A stretch of 55,595 nucleotides of DNA, from NCBI GenBank assembly GCA_017408405.1, contig JAFQUP010000183.1, positions 1 through 55,595 on the forward strand, written 5' to 3'. The notes beneath the pieces were generated by a model. It did not search any database. It was given only the letters and a program-made list of their open reading frames with translations, and had not been told where the DNA came from. Positions 27,601-34,271 of this stretch are shown here, one piece after another. Made by a program: the position numbers and the translations under genes. Source of the DNA: Thermoguttaceae bacterium. GTDB taxonomy: Bacteria; Planctomycetota; Planctomycetia; Pirellulales; Thermoguttaceae. Position 1 is the stretch's first letter. Every line of letters starts with the position of its first letter.

Positions 27601-30600
27601 GCTGACTTCCTCTCCGTCATCACTGGTAATACGGAGAGCGGAAGGCTGACCTTCGCGCAGAGGAGCACGTTCCCCCTGAATGGAAGTATCAATTGGCTGC
27701 GTCCAGAAGGTAACGAGACGTTCACCGACACGCGCGGTAAGGAAAACAGGATCACCGGCTGCCGTGGCAGTAAGAACAGGAGCATTCCACTCCGCCTGAT
27801 TATTGATAAAATCCGGCGTCCAGAAAACATTCGGCGCTAATTCACGAACATTGCCTTTCTCCATCCAAATTTCGTATCCCTGCGACTGACCAACCGGAAG
27901 GAACTCCCCGCCGGGCTGACGCTCAAGAATGAGTTTCACTGAACGGTCATTCGGATCAAGTTTCGGTTCCGCGACCGTTACCTGACACGCGGCTGTTTTT
28001 TTTCCGAAATTCGCGGTTAAAGTAAATGCCTTCGTCCCGTCGTCAGGAGCCGTCACAAAAGGACGAATCGCGTTCCGGGCATTCGTCCACTGAATATTCC
28101 GGGGGATTTCCCAACGAACCGCTTCCGGAGCGACTTCAGTGAAACCATCTGCCCCAACAATTTTCGCGTCCACTTTCAAGGCAAGGGATTGTCCCGGCGC
28201 GAGAGTCACGTCAGCTGGAACGACCCGCAGTTCCTCTACTTCTTTCTGCCCAACAGTCACCAAAGCAACCGCCGGATTTTTCAGATACGGCAGATAACTG
28301 GCAGTAACGCGGAACTGCTCGGCAGGACGAAGCCCCGTCAAAGTGGAAGTATGCCACGCGACAGCGTCCGGTTCTTCGATCGAGCAATAAATGCCTGGGG
28401 AAGTCATGCGAACATCCCATGGATTTGAGACAGCCTGAAAATCATTCGATGAAGAGGCAGTTTGCGTCACTGCTGATTTCAAGGCAGTTTCTTCTTTATT
28501 TTCTTCAGCCACAGCGGCGGCTCCAGCATCGCCAGCGGCAGAATTTTCCGCGTCATTAGCATTTTCCGCCTCTGAAGTTTTCTCCGCCTCTGCCGCAATT
28601 CCAGATTCAGACCCGCCCTCGGAAGCAGTCGCCGAATTCGCGTCAGAGGAGTCTGCCGTAACGAGTTTCGGATCACGAACTTTCAGACGCAGTTCAAATG
28701 GGATGACTTCACCAACTGCAAGATCCACTTCGGACGGTGCCCAATACATTTCAAGATGACGCGGGTGAACAACCTGGAGGTCAACGGCAGCCTCATTTGT
28801 CGAAGCAGGGTGCGCGGCCTTAAGAACTGATTTTCCCTGAAGGATCGCTTTGAAAACCCCCTCCGTTTCATTCAGGATTGAGACATTATCGACGGAAGAA
28901 GAGGTAAATCTGGCCAAACCGGGAACCAGCTCCACGTCACCGTCAGCCGTGCGGCCGGTCAAAACCGCTTTTCCCGGCTCACCTTCAATACGGAGAGTTC
29001 TGTCAAGACAAATGGCAAGCTCAACATCAGCCGCTTCCACCGTGGAAACCGCGACTGCTTCGGATTCTCTGGCGCAATAGGAACCTTTAATCTGGAATGG
29101 GCCGGCTCCTTCAGCAAAAGCCATCGCACGACCGTTCTCAAATTTGAATCCGGAATCCTCTGCCGGCTCGGGTAAAACACTCCACGCGATACGGGAATTG
29201 TCGACAAAAGCCGTAACCCCGTCTCCGTAAGTCGCGATACCGGAGAAAGTCCGACACAGACCGAGCGGGAGCTTGAGTTCCTTTTCCGGTCGAATTTCAA
29301 ATTTAAGCGGCGGAATATTAACTGCCACTTCCGCCGAAGCGCGTTTGGCTTGATGCGCATAAACGACCGTTTCCGGTGTTTCCGTCCCGCTGCGTCCAAA
29401 AACAGACTTCCGAATGGGATCCACGATGGCAAATGTTTCATTAGGTGAAGCGGCAACGCCTGCCGTATCATTGGCCAAAAGATGAAATCCAGAACCGGAC
29501 TGCGCGAGAAGGAGAACTTCAGCAGAATGGTCCAGCGGGACATTCAACCGCGGCGGAAGTACGTGAAGCGCGTCAGTCTTGGCGGCGGCAATTTTGACCG
29601 GAACGACAATTTCCACGGAACCATTCGTAAAAGTAACCTGCGCCTCACCAGCGTCACGGGCAATCAAAGTGAGGTCGTTCCCGACTTCAACTATTTCCGG
29701 ATTGCTGCTGAACGCTTTCACGCCGGAAAGATCTGCACTAAGTACCGACATTGGCAGTTTTTGATCAACCGCCATGGAAACATTCTGCGGAAAAACCTGA
29801 AATTTAACCATTTTCTCTGTCTCTCCGACAGTAAATGGAGCGCTCGCGTCAAGTTTCTTCCCGCCTTCAGCATAAGAAACAGCTAAGGTTCCCTGAGAAA
29901 CGGCCTCCGTTTTGAGCGAGGAACCGCAATACTTCAGCGCGTTGGAGGGAGTCACCGTCCAGGAAAGTTTCGAGGAACCAGTCAGGTCAAATTCCGCTTT
30001 TTCAGCCGTTCGGCCAATAACACGATACGCGACTCGGCTGGCAGGAACCAGGTGTCCCTCATTCGGAAGCTGGATTTCCAGCTGAGCGAAGACAGGGGCT
30101 TTCGTAATAGTCAGTTCCAGAAGAGCTTCTTTGGGCTTTGAATCCCCTAAAGCGGAATAAATGGCTTTGATTTTGGCTTTTCCGGGCTGCTTGGCTTCAA
30201 TGAATCCATCGTCAAAGAAAACAGGTGAATTGGCAGGAAGCTCCCACTTCGCACCTAACGTCAAATCAACAGTTTTACCTTTTTCGCCAAATTTTCCCAA
30301 AAGGCGCAGTTTTGCGGTAGTGCCAACCGCGAGATTTTCATGGGATGATTCGATCCAGAGTGAGGTTGGTGCCACCGGCGGAATTACGGTCATTTTGACC
30401 TTTTTGCGGCGAAGTCCAGTCTGAAACGCGATTTCAGTTTCACCAGGAGTCACCGCCAACGCGTTCTGTGAACCGTTTTCAAGAAAACAAAGAACTGCCG
30501 GGTCCTTCGAAACCCGAAGCGCGGAATCCGTTACGTCTTTTGAAAAAAGGAACCCAAAACCGTCAATACCGGGCGTTCTCACCTTAAAATCAACGCAGGA

Positions 30601-31332
30601 ACCAACGGAGGTCTCGCATGTACCGGGGGTAACGAGAAGCGTAAACTGGTTCCAGGTAATCCACGCGATCAGGAAAAGCAGAAAAAGGAGCGAACAGTAA
30701 AAATTTCTCTTTCTTCGGGCGGCCTCAACCGCTTTACGTTTTGCCGTTGGAACGTGAGCACAAATTGGACAGGCGGCTTTGGCCTTTGGAAGACGAACAT
30801 AAAGCTGACGGCATTCGTCATCATCACAGATCATCGGAGTACCGCCTTCTTGAGATTTCGGCGTATATCCGGGAATCCAGATCAAACGCCAAAGGCCGGC
30901 CCCATCCTGGTATTTAAAGAAATAGTACGTTCTGTCAGGACGTTTGACATTCTCAATCAGGTCCTGAAATTCTTCACTCAGACGCTGATAGAGTATCTTT
31001 TCGGTAGTGGAAACAGGACGAATCGCATCAAAACGCAGCTGAAGACGCTCGATTTCACTGGCAAGAAGCTCTTTCAAATCTTGAGGCGTAACAGGAAGAA
31101 CCTCTTCAATATCCTCCAAACGTGCTCCCTGGTCGTTTCTCAAATAATATTGAATAATCGAGCAGTTTTCGTCAGTCCATTCAGGCTCAGGGGTCATTCC
31201 GCGAAACCAACGGAAGAGAATTCTGTCATTGGCATTCGTTGGGTCAATCAGCGGACAGCCAGGTTCAAGTGCGACCGGGTGAAAAAATTGTCCATTCTCC
31301 GAAAGATCAATGCGTAAAAAAGCTTTAGCCAT
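24685..31332 (-). CDS. Giant single-pass membrane protein with about 16 Ig-like (BIG2-type) repeats
   Basis: The product has 2215 residues. Residues 1-205 are soluble and end in a zinc-ribbon-like set: C169, C174, C188, C191. A basic stretch (TAKRKAVEAARRKR) precedes one membrane helix at about 211-234 (FYCSLLFLLFLIAWITW). By the positive-inside rule the head is cytoplasmic and the remaining 1980 residues are outside. These hold roughly 16 beta-sandwich units whose starts share hydrophobic-x-V-x-P then L-x-V-G-x-G or similar (for example RVVPADVTLAPGQSLAL, VVEPSVITLSAGQ, LRLEPDKNIRMMPGETVQF). About residues 885-970 are a Ser/Ala/Glu-rich linker, and the last 110 residues look like a fibronectin-type domain. 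It heads the srf-like operon. Function unknown. Confidence 0.85.
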   Translation of the reverse strand: MAKAFLRIDLSENGQFFHPVALEPGCPLIDPTNANDRILFRWFRGMTPEPEWTDENCSIIQYYLRNDQGARLEDIEEVLPVTPQDLKELLASEIERLQLRFDAIRPVSTTEKILYQRLSEEFQDLIENVKRPDRTYYFFKYQDGAGLWRLIWIPGYTPKSQEGGTPMICDDDECRQLYVRLPKAKAACPICAHVPTAKRKAVEAARRKRNFYCSLLFLLFLIAWITWNQFTLLVTPGTCETSVGSCVDFKVRTPGIDGFGFLFSKDVTDSALRVSKDPAVLCFLENGSQNALAVTPGETEIAFQTGLRRKKVKMTVIPPVAPTSLWIESSHENLAVGTTAKLRLLGKFGEKGKTVDLTLGAKWELPANSPVFFDDGFIEAKQPGKAKIKAIYSALGDSKPKEALLELTITKAPVFAQLEIQLPNEGHLVPASRVAYRVIGRTAEKAEFDLTGSSKLSWTVTPSNALKYCGSSLKTEAVSQGTLAVSYAEGGKKLDASAPFTVGETEKMVKFQVFPQNVSMAVDQKLPMSVLSADLSGVKAFSSNPEIVEVGNDLTLIARDAGEAQVTFTNGSVEIVVPVKIAAAKTDALHVLPPRLNVPLDHSAEVLLLAQSGSGFHLLANDTAGVAASPNETFAIVDPIRKSVFGRSGTETPETVVYAHQAKRASAEVAVNIPPLKFEIRPEKELKLPLGLCRTFSGIATYGDGVTAFVDNSRIAWSVLPEPAEDSGFKFENGRAMAFAEGAGPFQIKGSYCARESEAVAVSTVEAADVELAICLDRTLRIEGEPGKAVLTGRTADGDVELVPGLARFTSSSVDNVSILNETEGVFKAILQGKSVLKAAHPASTNEAAVDLQVVHPRHLEMYWAPSEVDLAVGEVIPFELRLKVRDPKLVTADSSDANSATASEGGSESGIAAEAEKTSEAENANDAENSAAGDAGAAAVAEENKEETALKSAVTQTASSSNDFQAVSNPWDVRMTSPGIYCSIEEPDAVAWHTSTLTGLRPAEQFRVTASYLPYLKNPAVALVTVGQKEVEELRVVPADVTLAPGQSLALKVDAKIVGADGFTEVAPEAVRWEIPRNIQWTNARNAIRPFVTAPDDGTKAFTLTANFGKKTAACQVTVAEPKLDPNDRSVKLILERQPGGEFLPVGQSQGYEIWMEKGNVRELAPNVFWTPDFINNQAEWNAPVLTATAAGDPVFLTARVGERLVTFWTQPIDTSIQGERAPLREGQPSALRITSDDGEEVSIPVGAVYSNYQVEAEYPDGFIRIVTKDALLHAIAGDAKCVSPSNGELTAVRKGRVTYVAEYAGAETDTTKLTLNVTEDVDIDELRLEPDKNIRMMPGETVQFKLHGFKEGKSVGYLTGMGDIQWNTSDAAIAVPQGPVTTAKALGKAEITAALKGITSAPAVVEIVATIDEKLGPTDNVIKMSVGESRLVGKDFALIRGNVDFSMQCHVTPLVPEICAYDPSRHALVGKTPGATDVIFTMGDKKAVMRAVVGGVDAETVQKLRENGKVVVEPSVITLSAGQMIDPSVYAVTDDGIRLERTNSAVFKSSDPEIIEVRGLWLCAKKPGTATITAQIPDVPGRNADAAVVTVDTNPISELVVEPGLIKMSVGDKSNIFIQGRSASGLRRMFDQPSLKVAVDGPAAAMNGINLVEARVPGQANVNIDWNGQLKSQIPIQVDDNPYADLAIDPPAASVAVGEGRAYQVTAMRGGRLYVIQPATGLELTTKDPDIAVVQNGLVFGRKVGRTTVIARFAGLVSEGVLDVVEQGTVPVNVEAAYVNPDAAVVYRPADTILDGGVVGVTSSDIFGENVEAPFVVQEGYSDGLVAGLRFGTPAMRLSKTGTAVPVEVFEELLDGRLGRNVSADPNLKLDFSRSTTTAELVRGADGVWQVQPKGEKRGTVTISATLGNLTSQVPMIINIGDVSAEGAKFNVYPELLYLVAGGSGTIDLAQVDPGNGTMPFDIPYEIVPPSDSSIISVGADNQIRANAPGTVTVVVKAKDPNGTFNGLSTTLPVTVSPRLNLKITPKNLTIRDGESTPAFVVTSLENGVERPVAAEINSTDSSVLSSLGNGSFQAVGPGKTQVWGSYLGNELYADVTVIGERYLKVESELGSDDAVTREFTVRFNVLASNQEGELEYRVYQEGTNPSDVWQPASPDASGQVISIESPRIDGRFGNDHVYRLIIESRTKGQQNIQQYPCSFRLFHQGRVMQNIN

Positions 31333-31386
31333 TTTTAAAATCCACAGTATTTAAAATTCTTGCTCGATTTATTTTCAATGCGCGCA

Positions 31387-31395
31387 CTTTACCAG
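31387..31395 (-). promoter_or_regulatory. Candidate extended -10 element for the srf-like operon
   Basis: The minus strand reads TGGTAAAGT about 54 bases upstream of the giant-gene start, the same TGG-TAnAnT shape seen ahead of asd, the ankyrin gene and the sulfotransferase gene. No good -35 box accompanies it. Confidence 0.35.
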
Positions 31396-31870
31396 AAAAG
31401 AACGCTGAAAAGGATGGTATTGCTTCCGCGGAAAAACTTTTCGCGAACCCCAAACCAAACGAATAATTCAATCATACTCCAAATGAAACGAAAAATCAAG
31501 AACCTTCCCGAAATATTTTCCTGTTTTTTTCAGATTTTCCTGAAATTTTTTTCAAGACAATGAACCTTTTTCTTTTTTCTTCAAATGTCTCATAAAATCT
31601 TTTTGACGAATATCTTTAAAAACTACTGAAAGAGGAAGATTCTGCCGGTCTCAACCTCTGGAATTAAGTCTGAAAATTAAAATACTCAGGTGAGAGTCTT
31701 CAATCTGAAAATTCCCTGCCAGTAATTTCAACCCAAACTTTTTCCATCAATCGCAAATGATACCTACCAACAAAACTTCCGACATTTCACTGAAATTTTG
31801 AAAATAATTATTGAATTTTCAAAAATCTTTAACTTTTAAGCGGATTTCCCCTTTCTTTTTTGCAAAAATC

Positions 31871-31879
31871 TGGTAAAAT
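31871..31879 (+). promoter_or_regulatory. Candidate extended -10 element for the ankyrin gene
   Basis: TGGTAAAAT lies about 84 bases before the ATG. It has the extended -10 form TGnTAnnnT. A -35 box is not obvious. Confidence 0.45.
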
Positions 31880-31963
31880 CAGAAATGTTTTTGAGTTTCA
31901 TTCGTTTTATTTTTTGTTCCGTCGTTTTAGTTTGCTTTACTTTTCATCATATCAGGAAATTTT

Positions 31964-32773
31964 ATGTCCAAGAAATATCCGCCTAAAAATCAGGAACCCA
32001 AAATCCTGCCAGCCAATCTTCTTTCGGAGGAAAAGCTGGAACTCTTTTTCGAAATTTGTCAGGCGGTCCAACGTGGGGAATTAGAAACACTCGAAGCATT
32101 TCTGGCTTCCGGCGGGGAACTTGACGGACAGGACGAGCAGGGAACCACTTTACTGTTTTGGGCAGCGTCATCCGGTAAAGATGAGATCGTCCGTTTTTTA
32201 CTCAACCGGGGAGCGGATTTTTCATTGGCGGATGTTCGCGGCTGGACCCCGCTTTACGCAGCGGCTTATTATGGAAAATGGGAAATTTGCCGTCTGCTCG
32301 CGGAGGCCGGAGCAAACGTGAATTCCCGGCAAAGTGACGGCTGGACGATCCTTCATCACGCTGTTCGAAGAGATTCTCTGGAAATGGCGGAGTATTTTCT
32401 GGAAAAAGGAGCTGATCCCAATTCGGCGGATGTTGACGGTGAAACTGTCCTCCACACCGCGGCATACTCCGAGAATCAAACGGCTGTTCGGCTTTTACTT
32501 GAACGTGGCGCAAACGTAAACGCGGCTGATGAAGACGGATGGACGGTTCTTCACGCGGCTTGCCGAAGCGGAAACGTAAATCTGGTCCGAATGCTCGTGG
32601 AAGAATTTCACGCGATTCATAATTTGAAGGACGCGGACGAACAAACTCCGCTAGACTATGTTTTGGAATTGATTCAGGAGGCTCAAGACGAAGGAGATGA
32701 GGAGAAAAAAGGAGAAGTTTCCAGTATGCCCGATTACGCCGCTGTGAAAAATTACCTCCTGTCTCTGAATTGA
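31964..32773 (+). CDS. Ankyrin-repeat protein
   Basis: The 269-residue protein has five to six ankyrin units of about 33 residues (about 38-235). Clear cores include GTTLLFWAASSGKDEIVRFL, GWTPLYAAAYYGKWEICRLL, GWTILHHAVRRDSLEMAEYF, GETVLHTAAYSENQTAVRLL and GWTVLHAACRSGNVNLVRML. Flanks are charged; the C-terminal tail is acidic (QDEGDEEKKGE). No signal peptide or membrane helix, so it is cytoplasmic. AGGA lies seven bases before the ATG. Its start faces the srf-like operon across 631 bases, which is only weak evidence of a link. It probably binds another protein; the partner is unknown. Confidence 0.92.
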   Translation: MSKKYPPKNQEPKILPANLLSEEKLELFFEICQAVQRGELETLEAFLASGGELDGQDEQGTTLLFWAASSGKDEIVRFLLNRGADFSLADVRGWTPLYAAAYYGKWEICRLLAEAGANVNSRQSDGWTILHHAVRRDSLEMAEYFLEKGADPNSADVDGETVLHTAAYSENQTAVRLLLERGANVNAADEDGWTVLHAACRSGNVNLVRMLVEEFHAIHNLKDADEQTPLDYVLELIQEAQDEGDEEKKGEVSSMPDYAAVKNYLLSLN

Positions 32774-32889
32774 TATTAAGGCCCCCCCAATTCCTGCTCA
32801 AAACCTGCTCCGTATTTGATATGTTTTTCAGATTGCCCAAACAGATTTTGGCAAATCAGGTAAATTTTATTTAAGGACCTAACCATAAA

Positions 32890-33942
32890 ATGAGTGTCGT
32901 TTGGCTTTGGATCGGCTTTTTAGCCCTCGTTTTTTTTATGCTTGCCCTTGATTTGGGAGTTTTCAACCGAAAAGCGCATGTGATGAGCATTCGTGAAGCT
33001 CTTAAATGGACGTTTCTCTGGATCGCGATGGCACTTCTGTTCAACGTTGGAATTTATTTCATCTACGAACACGATCTATGCGGTGTTTCTGAAATGTTCC
33101 ATAGCGGCGGAGCGCAATGCGGAAAAACCGCGGCCTGTGAATTTTTGACAGGTTATCTCGTGGAAAAATCGCTTTCACTGGATAATATTTTTGTCATCAG
33201 TTTAATTTTCTCATCGTTCGGCATTCCTCAGATCTACCAACATCGAGTTCTGTTCTGGGGAATCCTGAGTGCTTTAATCCTGCGCGGTCTGATGATTGGT
33301 CTCGGCGCGGCAATGGTTGAACGTTTTGACTGGATGATCTACGTTTTCGCCGCACTGCTTTTCTTCACAGCTCTTAAGATGATTTTCAGCAAACATGAAG
33401 AAGTTCACCCGGACAAAAATCCGATAATCTGCCTGACAAAGAAGATTTTCCCGGTATCAAACCGAATCATGAATGAGCACTTTTTTGTTAAGATTGATGG
33501 AAAATGGATGGTCACTCCACTTTTACTGGCACTCTTGGTAATCGAAACGAGCGATGTCATTTTCGCGGTAGATTCCATTCCCGCGATTTTCGGCATCACT
33601 CACGATCCTTTCATCGTCTTTACGTCCAATATTTTCGCGCTTTTAGGACTTCGTTCCCTTTATTTCGCTTTGGCGGCCATGATCGAAAAATTCCGTTTTC
33701 TCAAGACGAGTTTAGTACTGATTCTGCTTTACGTCAGTCTGAAAATGATCCTCGCGGCCAGCTTCAAAGAGTGGATTCACACCAATTCCATCTGCGGTAT
33801 GAATTGCGGAGATCTCCTTACCCTCCTTTCCCTTGGAGTCATCATTGGAGTCATGGGACTTGGTATTTTGGCATCTCTGCTTTTCCCCAAAAAAGAAAAA
33901 ATCATCGAGGAAACGGCGGAAATTCAATCCAATAAAAACTAA
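32890..33942 (+). CDS. TerC-family integral membrane protein
   Basis: The 350-residue product has about nine hydrophobic segments. It carries the TerC signatures EKSLSLDNIFVISLIF and VIETSDVIFAVDSIPAIFGIT, whose acidic residues lie in membrane helices. Family members (Alx, TerC, MeeF/MeeY-type) export manganese or help load metal onto exported enzymes. Unlike typical TerC it has an additional loop at about residues 60-80 with three Cys (positions 64, 77, 82) and another Cys pair (about 302, 306) in a second loop. AAGGA lies 12 bases before the ATG. It follows the ankyrin gene by 116 bases and is terminated at 33991-34024. I looked for a Mn riboswitch upstream and saw none. Confidence 0.9.
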   Translation: MSVVWLWIGFLALVFFMLALDLGVFNRKAHVMSIREALKWTFLWIAMALLFNVGIYFIYEHDLCGVSEMFHSGGAQCGKTAACEFLTGYLVEKSLSLDNIFVISLIFSSFGIPQIYQHRVLFWGILSALILRGLMIGLGAAMVERFDWMIYVFAALLFFTALKMIFSKHEEVHPDKNPIICLTKKIFPVSNRIMNEHFFVKIDGKWMVTPLLLALLVIETSDVIFAVDSIPAIFGITHDPFIVFTSNIFALLGLRSLYFALAAMIEKFRFLKTSLVLILLYVSLKMILAASFKEWIHTNSICGMNCGDLLTLLSLGVIIGVMGLGILASLLFPKKEKIIEETAEIQSNKN

Positions 33943-34271
33943 AGAATCCCCCAAAACACTTCATGAGATTCATGAGGAAAAACTCCGAGGTCCGGTTCTC
34001 CTGCCTGGAAAACCGGATTTTTTGTTTCTAAAAAACCTTCTTTCTTGCCAGCTTTTGAAAAACGGCAGAAATTTCCAAAGAATTCTGACTATGAAACCTT
34101 CCCCAAATGCGTTCCAAGGAAAAACGGACCGTTTTGAACACTTGGAAGGCACCGGAATTCCACATTTTCAAAACACGCGGTACTTTCAGGAACACGAGTA
34201 AAATCAAAAAATCTATTTGCTGGAAATTAAGTTTCGGAAAGTTCCTCTTAATCAAATTTTTAATTCCAGTA
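33943..34271. other. Convergent intergenic region between terC-like gene and recG
   Basis: 329 bases with the terminator at 33991-34024, one copy of a short dispersed motif (34096-34127) and nothing that looks like a gene. Confidence 0.5.
33991..34024 (+). terminator. Rho-independent terminator after the TerC gene
   Basis: TCCGGTT (33991-33997) pairs with AACCGGA (34011-34017) and six T follow. It lies 49 bases past the TerC stop. Confidence 0.85.

Larger units (their letters stand above)
31333..31963. other. Divergent intergenic region between the giant gene and the ankyrin gene
   Basis: 631 A/T-rich bases with no convincing gene; the small plus-strand frame at 31360-31563 has atypical composition and no ribosome site. 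It should carry the operon promoter on one strand and the ankyrin promoter on the other (proposed at 31387-31395 and 31871-31879). Confidence 0.5.

Noticed and set aside
32774..32889. yybP-ykoY manganese riboswitch upstream of TerC
   Set aside because: The 116-base leader lacks the conserved motif core and a convincing stem; only a C7 run is present.
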